Shown: positions 33,501 through 47,105, counted from the first letter of the stretch. The stretch is DNA of 64,000 nucleotides from Cladobotryum mycophilum (GCA_036429605.1 CM071591.1:496001-560000); one strand, 5' to 3'. Notes: generated by a model not told the origin, from the letters alone. Made by a program: numbers and translations.

Positions 33501-35306
33501 GAAGAAAGTTAGGTCGGAACAGCCCCAAGATGGAAAACCAGCCCCCAAGAGATATTCGAACCAACATTGTGTGTGTGTGTGTCGTATGCCATCTTGGCAA
33601 AGAGATTTAGAGGGCTGGAAAATCCTCTGGGACGCAAGCATCCAGGGAGGGGAAACGCCACTGTAGAACCTTGCTTCGACTTCTCCCGACTTTTCTGATG
33701 CCCGTCTCACTTCCTTACGACCTTGGAAGGGAGGGGGGAAATGCTCCTGCAAGATAGATGAACAGCTGCCAATGAGAGCTGCAGCGTTTCTTCCTAAACG
33801 TCCTCTCAGTGTGGATTACGTTGCCCTCTCTGCATGGAACTTCTTTCTTTGTCCTATTGAGAGACTCATTGGCTTAATGGCGCTCATTTAACCTCGGCAT
33901 CTTGAGGGGGAGCCATGCCCATGGTCAAGGTGTTTATCTCACACACACGTAATGTCACCTGCGCCCGTCACCGACATCCAACGCCATCAAAACCACGACA
34001 AACAATGACATCTCACTTACATACCCTCTTTCTCTCTCTCTTTTTTCCTTTTCTTCCCATTCCCCATAGGAATCCACTAGAATCCACACGGTGCCACTAT
34101 GATCAACGAACTCCCAACTAAAACCACCAGAGAGACGAGCAGAACTGAAACAGGAAAACAAAACACCACACCGGCGAACAGACTTCTCTCCACTCCCCCC
34201 CCTTTTATCATATCCCTGCACCCCCTTTAGTTCCTAGATCTAAGACAACTACGTGCCAAGGCTCAAGGCGGGAAGGGAATGGATGGGGCCCGTAGGAGGA
34301 AGCACGCAACACTGTAGGGATTGCACGGAACAAAAAAAGGGCAACGCAACACAACGCAGCACACACACACAACCATGTTTCTCGATCCCCAAGACCATCC
34401 CTATTCCTGCCGTGGTTCGTTTCCTCCTCTCTCCCCCAGAATTCCTTCACACCCTTGCTCCGCCACCCCCGGCCCCCACTTCCAATACAACCCTTTGGGG
34501 TCAACCAAACCAGACCCCATGGCTGCATTTCCACATTTTAACAGTGTTTGATGATTAGCAGAAAGTGAGATATGCAGACGTACATTTCGGACATGAACAT
34601 GAACATGGCCATCAAGTCGGTGGCAGGGTCGGTCAAACATAATAGATTATACATTTTCGTTGTGCGTATACGTATATGCTACAATACGGTATAGGTAGAT
34701 ATATCAATCCCATGATACAGTTCGCCTTGGTTATCCTCCTCAATAAGTCCTAGATATCGCCAGCGTACAAGTATAAGTGTGTGGTATAAGTGAATCCCAA
34801 GATTCTAGAAAATGTACTCCGAGAAACCTGTCCGGGAAGTATTACCCGGACTTCCTCCTCCCAATGATAAGAAAAGACCCGAAAAGACCATCGGGAAATG
34901 GACAAGAATTAAGAAGAAAATGTAAATACCCGTTGGAAATCCACCCACTCCCTCCTTGGATATCGCTCATCGTCTTGTGTGTATGTGTGCATGTGTGTGT
35001 GCCCTCCGTAAACCGCCAAAATGCCGCTAGTGGGTCCCACGCCTCCTCCTCCTCTCCCACCCCCTCAGAGGCAAAGAAAATGCAACCAGTCCAATGTGCG
35101 CCAGGATAAGGATATTTTTGTGTGCCATTGTCCGCCTTTCGTGTTGACAAAGCATGATTAAGAGATAGCCAATGAAACCTGGCTCGCCACTACTGCAGCA
35201 GCCCCCAAGACTGCGTGTCTTGGGCCTGGCGGTGTCACGCGTCCCGAAGAAGCAAAACAAGCTGCTCATCTCTCTCCTCCGTATGCCTCACAGAAGCGAA
35301 GGCAGA
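30523..35306. other. Large intergenic region downstream of brlA
   Basis: 4.8 kb without a supported gene. It contains TGGA repeats at 30,711-30,729 and 31,213-31,240, a TACCTACC run at 30951-30965, a TACGGAGTA motif at 31735-31743, GTGTGT and CACACA stretches, and C and G homopolymers near 32,667-32,690 and 33,391-33,401. A short ATG frame at 33079 (about 50 codons, MASTDGVVPFPEFD) is noted but unsupported. Part may be a long 3' region of brlA or non-coding transcripts. Confidence 0.45.
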
Positions 35307-36516
35307 TTATTCATAGTCATTTCCACGCTTTTCACCGGCAGTAGGAGCAGCCGCCACCGTCTTTGATTTCGGTGGCGCCCTGCGCTTGCGACTGCGCTCC
35401 TCCTGCTCAATAACAGCTACTGCAGCAGGGATGAACTCCACTCCTCGGTTGCGGCTGTTGGGGCGAGCGTGGAGCTTGCGGTGGTTGTTTAGGTTGTCCT
35501 GTCTGTTGAACTGGTCCTTTCCACAGAACTCGCACATGAATTTGTTAGGACCCTCGCCGTGGAATCTGTAACACGTGATAGTTAGCTTTTGATACCCAAC
35601 AAAGAGAAAAACACATTTGGGTACGAGGTACTCACGTTTGCTTGTGACGCTTGAGGTGCTCATTTCGTCGGAAGGCCTTGTGGCAGTTTGGATAGTCGCA
35701 TTTGCACATGGCTTTCCGTACGACATCCACGGAGTCATGCTTATCCGAGATCTTCTGTGATGACTGGATCTGGGCTCTTTGGAGTTCTGTAGTTTTGCGT
35801 TGGATCTCATGGACCATCATCTTTCGCTGTGTACGTAGACGGTGAGGAGACACCGGGGCTCCATGAAGGTAGTATCGCCCCATGGGAGATTGTGAGTATC
35901 GGTTGAGGTCTAGGGATTCCATATCATGCGGCGATTGACCCTTCTGCGGGAAGAAGATGGGACTGTCATTGGTGCATGACCATGAGGAAGAGTGGTCAGC
36001 CATGTCTGAACCAGACAGGCTGTGTGTAGGTGTCATCATAAAGGGCCCAGACTGGAGAGGAGCATGAGGAGAGACTGTGTAGATGGGGAAGGAACTAGAA
36101 GGTGTAAGGGATCCCATTGCATGTTGGGATGCCATGCCAACGTCCAGCATGTGGTCGTAGCCCGGCATTATCTCGTTCAATCTTCTCAAGGGAGTAGAAG
36201 GCAGAGTGCCTTCAGAAAAGGACATGCTGCGATCTGGCTCTGCTTTGATGGGATTGAAGGGGTATTTGGGCATGCCTCCTGGGGGAGGGGTAATCTCTCC
36301 GTGATGAAGGCCAAAGGACTGACAACCACCATCAAATTCTAGGTTGAGTTCGTGGGGTGTTGAACGTCGTGATGTAGGAGTAAATGGGTCGTAGGTAGAC
36401 GCTGAGGAGGAGGCTGAGGAAAAGCTTCCGTTTGTTGTTGATGGCAACATGGTCTGGCTGCACATGTTGTTGAAGTTGTCGTCCATCTCCAACCGGAATT
36501 CCGACTCGAATTGCAT
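35307..36516 (-). CDS. brlA: Conidiation regulator BrlA, C2H2 zinc-finger transcription factor
   Basis: Exons 35636-36516 and 35307-35565 with a 70-bp intron (GTGAGT to TTACAG) give 379 aa. The intron splits the first zinc finger, between Thr294 codon bases. Finger 1 has C273, C278, H291, H296 (C-x4-C-x12-H-x4-H); finger 2 has C305, C308, H322, H326. The stretch EHLKRHKQTFHGEGPNKF and the following FCGKDQFNRQDNLNNHRKLH match the BrlA fingers almost residue for residue, as does the basic tail RSRKRRAPPKSK. In Aspergillus BrlA starts asexual spore formation and drives abaA and wetA; it binds sites of the type MRAGGGR. The N-terminal two thirds are Ser/Pro-rich, as expected for activation regions. 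The start is the first ATG in frame, with a good context (TTACCATGC). Confidence 0.96.
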
Positions 36517-36542
36517 GGTAATGAAGGGGGAAAAGAAGGAGA

Positions 36543-36797
36543 TCAAGCTTGGTGACGACTGTTGTGTATAATTGTTATGCTGCGTTTGGTTGTTTGAAGG
36601 AGTGTATGGACGAATCTCTTCAGTATGGAGTGGACTCCAAGCAAGGCAACGAACGCACACAAACGAAAACAAAAGACTGAGGAAGCTTGGGGGCTGAGAG
36701 AAGATTCTGGTCGGGAATGTTTTTTTTGTTGATGAGGACGAACGCCCTGAAGATATACCATCGACCTGGAATGGGATGTGAGCAGACACTGAGACAT
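36543..36797 (-). promoter_or_regulatory. Possible upstream ORF in the brlA leader
   Basis: An ATG at 36795-36797 opens an 84-codon frame that stops at 36543-36545, 26 bases before the BrlA ATG and in another frame. A second ATG lies in the same frame. In Aspergillus nidulans the brlA-beta transcript carries a short upstream ORF that represses BrlA translation. Whether the transcript here includes this ORF depends on the unknown start site, and sequence alone does not show its use. Confidence 0.4.
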
Positions 36798-39700
36798 GTA
36801 TTGCAGATCAACCACCACGAATCTTGGGACTGGCGGTCCCCAGTGACATGGAGAGGGTGTGTGTATGGTGGCCCTGGTCAGAGGTTGGAATGAGCAAGAA
36901 AACGATCCCCGATAGATCTCGATCGACCCAAGGAGGGAGGCCGGCGCTGAGTCAAGCGAGGGCGGGATGCTCCACCACTGTCAGGTTATCGCCGGCAGTC
37001 TGTAGGTTGATGTTTTGGATATCGTAACCCTCGTCAACCTAGGAACGGGGGGTGTGAGGCAACTCTCAGGGCAGATCGACTCCTCCCCTGGTTGTTTATA
37101 CATATGCCTAGGTACAGCAAAGGCAGCGATTACTATATGTGGGTGCTTCACAAGATGCACCCATGCACAACGCCAGTCTTCCACATTTCCACTCACACAA
37201 CTCGCCGGCACACCACCTTGATGATTTGCGGAGTCTCGTTTGTGTTTGGCTCAACTCCCTAGCCATATGTATGGCACTGAGAGGTATGGGCATGGCTAGG
37301 CACTAGAAGAGGTAGTAGAGCCAACTGACATCTCATCAAGCGAACAAAGGTAAGAGGATGTGCAGTTGAGAGTGGTGGTGTGAGTACGTGCGTAAGGTCT
37401 ATGCACGTAGCAATGTATGCATGCTTGTTGTCATTTGGTTGGCACGACATAGCCAGCTCGGTCAAAACTTGCTTGTACTTTCTGATTCTCATGCACTTAC
37501 ACATCGCTTGTGAAAGTCGCATGGTGGATATGGAGGACCAGGGCATGGGATTCAATGACAAAAGGAGAAGTCGGCCTACTTACTACCCATGGAACGCGCC
37601 AGCACGCTGCAGTACATACAAGTATGAGAGTCCATGTAGGCAAAGGATGTATCTCATGTGTGATTCAAGATCTGCCCCCCCCCCCCCCCGGGTGTTGGTC
37701 CATGACACATCGGCATCTGTACCATCTCCCACGTCGGCGGTGTCAATCCAGGCAATGGCAAAGTGGATAAGTGCACGCCCTGGACACCTCCTCCCACCCG
37801 AGGAGGATCGGAAATGGTGTGGACAACCCTGGGGACCCTGCATGAGCTGTCATTGGGCAGTGGCCTGCCCTCAGCTTCTGTTATAACCCATACTTATGCG
37901 GCCATTGCATATTTAATCCAGCATGGATATGTGCAGTACTGGTTGGTAGGACTTGTAGTAGGAGTGAGTACCTACCACGCACGTCCTAGGAAGCTTTTGC
38001 GCACATACTGCGGTAATTCTCAATGCTTCGTAGCCGCAGTGTTCCCGTTGAATTGTGCCCGGTTGATCGGATTCGACCTCTAGACTTCTTGCTGTATTAG
38101 ACTCGCAACAGTTTTGCAATACGGTTTGCCATCCAGGAACACGCATAGCTTCAATGGCCAGACACCATCAACTGACACCCTTGCCTAGATGTGACCTACT
38201 ACTAGGTAGGCAACACTTGACAAATATACCCCACCCTTCGACGGCTGAGTCCAGAAACCAGCGCGATGGAATGAACGTCTTCTTGGAATGCAAGAACCAT
38301 GAATCAATTTCCAGCACCAAAACATGGTTCGTGAAGTAAGACAGCCACCATATCACCGAACAGACCCAGGAATCGGGCCTGACCAACTGGAACTCAAATC
38401 AACGCCTCGACAATAGAGATTCCGCGTCAGCTAAGGTTCAGGAACCAAGACTCTAGCGGGCAAGACCACTCGCCCTCGCCCCGCCCTGGCGACAAAGCGA
38501 AGGAAAGGACAAGACATGACATGACACGACACGACAAGACAAGACAAGACAAGAGTAAGTGGCGTGATAGTGATGCCGTGTGTCTGTCCCTTGTGTGGGG
38601 GAGACAATGAGAGGGTGCCCCCTTCAGTTGGATGTATCCGTACATACGGCTCCATCGACCATTCATCCCTGGTGCTGCCGATACGGGGACTGGCTGCTAG
38701 GTACAGGGCAATGTGACTGCAACTCAGGCGGTAGTCGTAGTGAAAGTTATAGTATGTACGGAGTGCTCTGTCGTTGCATGTAGTGAGCAGAGTACCAAGG
38801 ACAGCTACCCTCGTCCCTAGGTCAAAAGGGGCAGGAAGAAAAAGCAAACAAGCGCGAGAGAGTTGGCGCTTGTCGGGTCTCACACAATGTCAGGGACTAA
38901 TGCAGCCAAAGACGAGCAACGATAGGTCAGAATCCGAATCCAAGACCCCTTCAGTCCAGGAACGGGAAGGCTCCCGCTTGTGGTGCAAACTGCTCCTCAA
39001 ACATTTCGACATGTAAGAGTGTGAGTTGACGGGCCACCACCTTAGTGTTAGTCTTTGGCATAGCGGCCCCGATCGCCCGCTGGTTCCCGCAATGGACTAG
39101 ACAAGAGGCTCAAAGGTAGACAAATTCGTAGCATCAGAGGTGGCATTCAACGGTCGTGCGCGCTTTGCCCTTTGCAACACCTAATCTGCTGTGCCTGCTG
39201 GTTGCCCTCTTCCATCTTCCTCTGGGTAGTTAATAATAAGAGTGGATGTCGTTGATGTCATTCTGAACCCCCTCACTCAGCCTCATTTGCCGGATACGTT
39301 CACCTGCATGCTGCATGTACATCCATTTCCAGGTATATATGCAAATATGCATAACATGTAATGCATGTATGCATGTATAACACATGCATTAATCCCAATC
39401 TGGACACATGGTGAATCACAAGAGACCCGCTTTACCGGCGTTTAACGCACAGTGCCGACGCAGGTAATGGAAGCTAATCATGTTTGACCTTGGTTAAGGC
39501 GAGACCTAAACGACTGGCGAGCTTCTGGAGCTCCCTCGAGAACGTCTGTAAGTGTGGTTTCATTCTTCGTGACCGCCTCTGTGAAGGTTGGAGTCTGCAT
39601 TCTAACAGTTGGGCTGTAGGACGATGAGAGCAAATAGCAATTCTCTAAGCCATCCACTGCATGATTGATTGCATATAGACAGTGCACCATGACTTGGCAG

Positions 39701-42700
39701 GCTTTTTTTCTTTCATATTTTTTTCCTTTTTTTTACGTCTTTGACAAGTCATAGATGGAGTCTACGAGGGGGTATGTACCTCGCTGGAAATTGAGCCTCC
39801 TACGCGAGGGACATTCCCTAGCTCGAGCTAGTGATCAGCCAAGGTTACGGCCCGGCCTTGAGATGATGGACTGGGCTTGACAGCAAGATTAATTAAGTGC
39901 CAACAGCAATTGGGGGAGGTCACTACGTCGCACTTTTCGCTCGCAGTCGTGAACCGTGAGGGAGAACAAAGGTCTTGGAGGAACAATTAGTTACCTATTG
40001 TTGTGCCCTGACCGCAGGGTAAACCAACAAGACCCCGTCACCAGCTGAGGTGTGAACTGGCCATTGAGAATTTTAGGTTTACGCTTTAGTCTGGTGGTGC
40101 TATTCCCAGATGACAATGGCTACGAAAACTTGCTTCGCCCTCTCGGTTACGGAGGACGGAGTATGGAGTATGGAGTATGGAGTACGTCGCAATGAATGGG
40201 CCATGATGGGCGGAACAGGCCGGGCTTGTTTTCACGTCTTATTTTGTGGGCACTACTTTGTTCTCTCCTCCGTTTGTGCCCCCAACAGTAATAAGAAAAA
40301 ACAAGGAAATCTTCGCCAGCCTGTCGTGAGTGGCACAACTCCCACCACCACGATGGGATATGCGGAGAAGTACTCTGTACTGTCTGGAAGTGTCATTCCG
40401 CTAGCAAGGGGCGGAGAGCCCAGACTAACCAGCCTTGGGCGACTTGATGGTCGCCGATGCGGAGCATTTTTTCCTTGATCTCTGGACGGCCATTCTCGTC
40501 GTTCACCCCCCTGTCAATCTGGTGGGCTCCACGCACTGAAGCAACTTTGGACTTTGGGGGTCGGTGGGTGGCCCTGAAACAGCTCAGAGCACCCAAAATT
40601 ACGACCTCACAGATGAGATGGATGGAAGCGATACTCTCTCACCAATCTCTCGCTACGCCTCACGCCCCGCACATCCCTCCAGAATCCAATTAGACAGGCC
40701 AGCCCTGGAAAGGGTTAGGATGAATTGCTCCGCTGCCCTCCATGAACAGCCCCGCTGTCAATCACAAAACCAAGGCCAAGATTTCTGACTCGCAACTTAC
40801 GCGGCCGGTATAAACTCAAGGGACGACTTATGAGTCTTCCCCCAACCCTACGGATTACATCCCACGAAGATGACGATGTCAAATCACCTCCTTATGAGGG
40901 AGGGATACGTCGAAGTCCTTTGGAGCCACGATCAAATGAGGAATCCCGACTGCTCCCCGGTTCCACCATCTCGTCACATGCAGCAAAATAAGTTGTTGGT
41001 CGGTTGACACTGAATGTGCATGGGCCAAATGCTCAGCCAGCTCAAGGCCCGGAAGATCACCTGTCCGTCACAGATACCAGGAAACTGAAACTCTTGTTGG
41101 TTGGAATGTAATGTCTGGACCGACGTCTTGGTTTTGATGATCTTTCTCTTTTGCCTGAGACCATCCATGTTCTCGTTAAAGGCTTCCAGGCTATTGTCTA
41201 ACGATGGACTGCTAGCTTACACCATCGCAAAGTGTCGGTGAATCAATAGACCGAAATTTATGATAGGCCCCCCGAGCTCAACCTATACTTACGTTAAGAG
41301 ATAAGATTACAACGGATAATCTTGGTCAGCTAGAGGAGGCGAGAGGATAAGAAAACAAGGTCTCTCTCATTTATCGCATCAACGCCATAGCCGCCATGTC
41401 TTTTGAGGAAGGACCTAGATCTTATTCGTGGAACCGCTAGCCATGCAGAAGCTCTGGCTCTCTCACACCACAGATCACGGTACAGCCTATTCTTCATAAT
41501 CACAGGCTTTTACAGGGTACGTTGAATCGAGGTTGAAGATGAGCATCTGCACACAATTTGTCTCACCAAAGACGCATCAAGAGAAACAACCTATCCATCC
41601 ATCAACACCGTGGTTGGCAGTCAGTCGATTCGGCAAATCTTTCATGTCATTCTGTTTCTCTAGTGAAGTCTAGGAAAACCATGCTTTTTCTTTGCTGTTT
41701 TTCTTTTGGCCCCCATAGGGTCAATAACACTACATGGTGTGTGAGAGTGTCTGTCGCTGACTGGTCTAAACCTGTACTAGTAAGGCAATGATTGAGATGG
41801 GCTCAGCTCCCCATTGTCGATGGCCTCAAAAACAAAAACAAAATACACAGCCCACACAACAAATACGCCCATCATCCAGATACAGATGATCAGTCACATT
41901 CGACTAGCTCACATCTGTCAACCAATTTGGCACAACCTAATCAGACAAGGTTGCCCGAATGGGTAACATCGCGGTAGCATCGCATTTGCTTTTTCCTCCT
42001 CTGGGAGTGGGTTGTCTAATGGAAGGGGGAACCGATCTAAGTCGACGTCAAAAAATCCCTTTTCCTCGATTTCAGATAGAAGATACATCACTCAATATGC
42101 GTTCAATACATGGATACGAAAAAAACCTAGTACGTTTTTTGTTGTATTGACGTGCGTTGACATGTCTCTGCGTCCATATTGGACTAACTACCTTGCACAC
42201 CCCTCACAGAGGTCGCGGCCGCCGTCCTCACCCCCTCTCACCCCCTTGCGCCACCGGCCCGCCCCATCAACGTTCTTCATGAGGGGAATTTGGGAACACG
42301 GCCATTTCTTTCTGAGTCTTGCCAACTTTGTGGTGCCACCCAGAGGATCCCCCTTTTCTTCTTCTTTCGAACTGAACAATTGCATCCCCATCCCTGGGAC
42401 AGCGTTCCTGAGCATCTGATGCCCCCTCACCCCACTCGATGCCCACTGCTCCGCCTGGACATCGCGATCTGACCGGTCCGTCCCCTGGTCGTCCTCCACC
42501 CTTTCACGTCCCGATTCAGAAATAAAGGGAAGCAAAGCAGGTAATAACGCGGGGTTTTGACAAGTGGCGCCTCTCGCTATTTGATAATATCGAACTACCT
42601 CCAATTTCGTAAAGACATAATGACAGCATGGACTCCTCAAATGCGTGGGATATCCCTGTGGCATGTTGTGGACGCGCGTGGCTCAAGCACAAGCGCTCTT

Positions 42701-45140
42701 ATCGCCGCATAATATGTCCTGTCAGAAAGAGCCCACTTTATCCCACTCATCAGTACAAAGTACGTAAACTTGTGTGAAATAGCAGTGGGGATACTAATAT
42801 GCCAATCCGACAGAATGCGGGTGGGGAGGTATTCTGTCTCTGGGAGACGTGCAGCAGCACATCATTCAACACGTCTTTGCTCCGGCACCTTCGGTATCTG
42901 TACAAAATATTTTTTTGTGACACGCAGATCGCAAGCTTTCCCCGATAGGCTCTACTGCTGTCCGCTATCCAGCTGCTGTTGGTTCAGTTGCATTTTCGAA
43001 TCGAGTGGCTCCAAGCCACAACTACCTACATACGGACCAGGAGGGAGGTGTTTGTTCAAGGTGTCTGTCCAGCAACGCCAGGACGCCGCAGGTGCCGCAG
43101 GGGTGGCAAGTTGGCAGGTATTCTTGTTTCTTGTGGTGGTGGTGTAAAGGAGCCTGGACTCAATAATGCCAGCCAACAGCCGTCATCGTATCCCGTACCC
43201 AGGGACGTGGATATGGACGTGGAAAGTGGCATTGACCTGGCCACCCACCACCACGGAGTGGTCTGGATGATTACTGATAGAGTTCTGCTTGGGTGGTAGT
43301 TTACGCGTGACAGTTTCCAAGTTCTCAGAGGGAACTTGGAGTACGTACACGGGCACATACGAGCAGCGATCCGATGACTCAAGGGGGTGTTCGTCCACTT
43401 GTGGTAGCATGTCTTGTACCTGCAGTGTCCCAATGCGTCGAAAAATTGTCTATGGAGAGACATCAGCAGCACCGGGGTTCATCTTCAAGTCAGTCTTGTC
43501 GAGATTGGCATGTCGACTGGAAGGCCAATCGTCATCCGACTTGACCCAGACAGGCGATTCAGATCGGATCGTATGGGGACGCTATCCTGACAATATCACC
43601 TCAAACATCTTTTCACGCCAGCAGCTGTCTGTTTGAGCTGTCCCCAACACGGTTCCCACAACTCTCAGTCGTGATCACCAATACGCTTACAAAATAGAGT
43701 TTATCAAGGGCGATTGAAACCCCCCCCCCCTAGAGAGGGGCCATGTTAAGTGAAACTATTTACCAATATCATATTGCCCTCGATAGGATAGGTCGGTCGA
43801 TCGATCAACCCAGTTTTCCCCTGAAGGTTGCGACACACACAGAGATCGACCCAACAGTTCAGTTTCCCTTGCGTCCCTGAAAGAACGACCACACCGTCTC
43901 AAGGTTCTTTTCTCGTCTCCTTCTTCCGGTCACCGAGGTGAAGCCTGAAAGGTCTGGATGTGAAGTGGGCGCTGGCGGTCCCCGAGGAACTCCGAAACAT
44001 GGAACCCAAGGGAAGCATTCTCGAAGGCAGGGGCGTCGAAAGGAAGGTGCTCTGACTTGAGAGGGGGAAAATGTATCTTTGCCGCCCCCCATCTCAATCC
44101 CACAGGTCTCCAGTTTTGTTGGTTGGTCGATTGATTCTGCTTTGTATGCGGGCGCAGGAGGACTCTTGATCCTTCCCTTCCATCCTTGACAACGGCTTTT
44201 GCCTCATATGATCAATGGATCGATCCACTTGGCCAAGACCAACTGAGCTCCGGAGTGCAAATTTTCCCCCTCGCATTTCCAAGCTGCGGGATTTTGAAGC
44301 CGTGGGGGATGGTATCCTCGCAACCTACCTCGTCGACCGACAATTCAACCCCCTCCAATACCCTCTCACCTCTCCCTTGGCTACCCATCAAAGTGCTACA
44401 ATATCGATTTCTGCCAAGATTACCCTCCAGGACATGTAAAATTACATTGGATCAATGTGACATCTTCGATTTTGAAGTTATCCACACCGCACCGCAAGTA
44501 GCTTCTTCCCTTAGTGTCCACCGTCGCAGCAAGGGATACACATGCATCCACTCCCGAAGCAAGGAGTGAGAGAGAAAGAGAGAAAATAGGTCAATTGACT
44601 CCGTGGAGAGGAAAGGGGGGGGGGGTGAGTACTATGCCAGCATGCATGCTCACCGAAAGATCAATGGTAATCCAGTGCATAGCTGTTGCCTGGAGACCGG
44701 CAGTAGTCGAGAACGTCGGATGACGAAGGGCGGTCTTGACGTAGGATTTTTTTGTCTGTGTTCGTGTCTGTATGCCCTCTTGTACACGTGTGATTCATGA
44801 TTGATTATCGTGGCCACGTAATGGCAACATGGTTCAGTTTGATTGACTGCGGTGAATGCAAGGAACGAGCGTATGCCCAAGGATTTTGTGTCGCCGAGAT
44901 GAGCAATCAAACCTGAGAAGTAGGGATCCGATGGTAATGCTCATGTAGGTATGATAGGACAGAGATAGGATTGGATGTACGGAGTAGTATGGAAGTTTTT
45001 AGCTAGAAGCTGTCACATGTTAGCAGCTCTGTCCGAAAGATTACGTTCTAGGTGGGATATCTCTTCACATGGCATAATCTCAAAACAGCGAGTTCTAATT
45101 TCTAATTCTTTTTACTTTTTGTTCATTTTCCATCGTGAAG
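36798..45140. other. Very large region upstream of brlA
   Basis: 8.3 kb with no convincing gene on either strand, so brlA has the largest upstream space in the window. It holds a short GACAAGACAAG-type repeat at 38,512-38,553, long C runs near 37,675-37,690 and 43,720-43,731, a TATGGAG repeat at 40,160-40,183, ATGCATGTATGC-type repeats near 39,345-39,385 and a TACGGAGTA motif at 44978-44986. A 70-codon ATG frame at 39478-39690 (-) is the best of the weak candidates. A long regulatory region or non-coding RNA genes are plausible. Confidence 0.45.
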
Positions 45141-47105
45141 TCACTCCAAACCGGCTTCATCAACGGTTGCCGCTACTTCCTGGTCCATCTTATCAAGAAC
45201 CTTATTCATCTCTGCTTCAGTGGCTTCCAGGCCCTCGGAGCTCATGAGCCTATTGTCCTTGTCCTCGGCTGTGAAGATATATGTGTCAGTAACTTTGTCT
45301 CCGTAATTATAAGAAGAATAACTGGGCGATGCCAATCTTGAAAGGGGGGAATGGTTTACTCACTTCGTGCCTCAACGAGCAGATTCTCCTGAACTTCGCA
45401 ATCTGTCAGAACAGAGCCATCGCCAATGATACATCGCTTTCCTAGGATACATTTTGTAAGCTTGCAGCCCTTTCCGACCACGACTCCCTCCATCAGGAGA
45501 CACTGTGAGAGCTTTGCTCCTTCTTGGATCTGGCAGTTTGCTCCGATGACTGATTCCTTGATAGATGTCTTTTCCTCAACAGTGACGTTTTCGGCAATCA
45601 AGCTGTCTTGCTTCGTAATCGTTGTACGGGATTTGACCCCCTCCGGATAGGCCACCTTCCTCGGGTGCGCAAAAGGTGAAGATGCCTCGGGCCCAGTCTC
45701 CTCTACCGAAGGGAGCTTGGCTAGCTGAAGAGATACTGCCAACAAAAGCTGGGCAGTATCTACACGGCGCAGTATTGACCCAGGTTCTTGGGCCTTGTTA
45801 GGGTGGATGTAAGCCAGAATTGATGGTGGTTCAAAGGTTGAGGTTTGCGTAGCAGAACTACTGTTGACCTTGGCCTGCTGGCCTCCCGTGGTCGTCTGAG
45901 GGGACTTCTCTTTCGTTTCCTCCTGATTATCGGGGTTGGATCCACTAGATGATGCTTGATCGTCTAGAACCGACTCGTTTTCTTCATCGGCAATGTTGTC
46001 GTTGCAAACCTCGCTGAAGTGAAGTTTCTCTGCCAGTCGAGATTGCCAGCCAGCCTTGGCCCACCAGCCTACCACATCTTCACCGATACTGTCCAGACGC
46101 TCATTCTCCTTGACAAAGTCCAGGATCCATCGAGGGAAGATGTAAATGTGAGCGTCCCTATGAGTCGTGTACATGCGGACGCGAGAGTGCGCCTTCATCA
46201 AACTGTGGCGAATTGGGAGAGCCTTCTTTTCCTCCATCAAGTCGTTTAACGAATCAGTTGGTATCGAGTAGACGAGTTTCGAGACATGTTGGAAAATGGA
46301 GCCCTTTGGTGAGGGGACCGGGGTCGTCGGTAAAGGTGTCGTCGCAATGAAGTCTGTTTCTTCGCCTTTGACCGGCGCACTTGTCTTTGTATCGTACCAC
46401 ACGCTGATAGCTCCGCTGTGTCGATGCTGGTCACCATTGGCCAGACTCCGGGTATTCAACAAGCTGGTGAGGGTGGTCGATTTCACCATCCAAGCCTGGA
46501 GCAGTTGTTCACCTGCAGGCTCACAGACAAGATCACATGGAAGAATGATGAAGTCGTTGGTGATCAGTTCTTTAATTTCCGGGAGTCGAAGAATCTCGGC
46601 TGTTCCGGTGTTTTGATTCAGCTCAGCGGGTGCCAGAATATCTGGTCGTGGTGATGGCAGTGCTGTTAGATAGGGATTTGTGTTGAAAGCAGCAGTCAAA
46701 GCTTTTGAAGCTGAGGGGGGCAGATCAAGGTGATGCCTAGATGCAGTGTTAGTCTTGGAGTTTTTGTTTAAAAGCACACCAGGGTGGTATAAAAAGATTT
46801 GCAGTGAAGAGTCAATGGTTCTCAAAAGCAAACATGAAAGGTCTCCATGACCAAGTTCCTCATTGCGTGTCATCTAGAAGATCCGAATTGACTCTAGGGT
46901 GGGGGCGGGGTGAATATGGCTTACTGGTAATGCCTGTTCGAAGACAGAAATCAATGGGATACCACACCATGGGCCTATTGGCGATGGGAAGCAAAGCTTT
47001 GGGATGCTCATCTGGATTTGATGTAAATGTTGGGAACGAGGAACCTGGTCCGCAAAGAATCAGGGCTTGAAGCCCAGTTGAGGGCATTGACAAAGCGTGA
47101 GGCAT
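45141..47105 (-). CDS. Translation initiation factor eIF2B subunit gamma, with an apparent 1-base frameshift
   Basis: Exons 46925-47105, 45364-46736 and 45141-45268. The N-terminus is a nucleotidyltransferase-like domain (ALILCGPGSSFPTF, PKALLPIANRPMVWYPID, NDFIILPCDLVCE). The C-terminus is a left-handed beta-helix with hexapeptide repeats (VTVEEKTSIKESVIGANCQI, GCKLTKCILGKRCIIGDGSV). This is eIF2B gamma (yeast GCD1), part of the exchange factor that reloads eIF2 with GTP. Exon 1 splices naturally into a frame reading GITSITLICPP, but the frame breaks in a run of six C (minus strand, 46715-46720); with seven C it would run on as PPSASKALTAAF. The three exons total 1682 nt, one short of a multiple of three. 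The gene is expected to be essential, so a sequencing or assembly error in the homopolymer is likely. Use of a later acceptor (before ALTAAF) could also restore frame. With the frame intact the protein is about 560 aa. Confidence 0.9.

Noticed and set aside
36543..36789. N-terminal extension of BrlA to a GTG at 36789
   Set aside because: No in-frame ATG upstream of 36516 and the extension lacks conserved character; a spliced upstream exon is possible but unseen.
39478..39690. 70-codon ATG frame in the brlA upstream region
   Set aside because: Residue use is protein-like but there is no family, no intron signal and no neighbour support; too short to claim.
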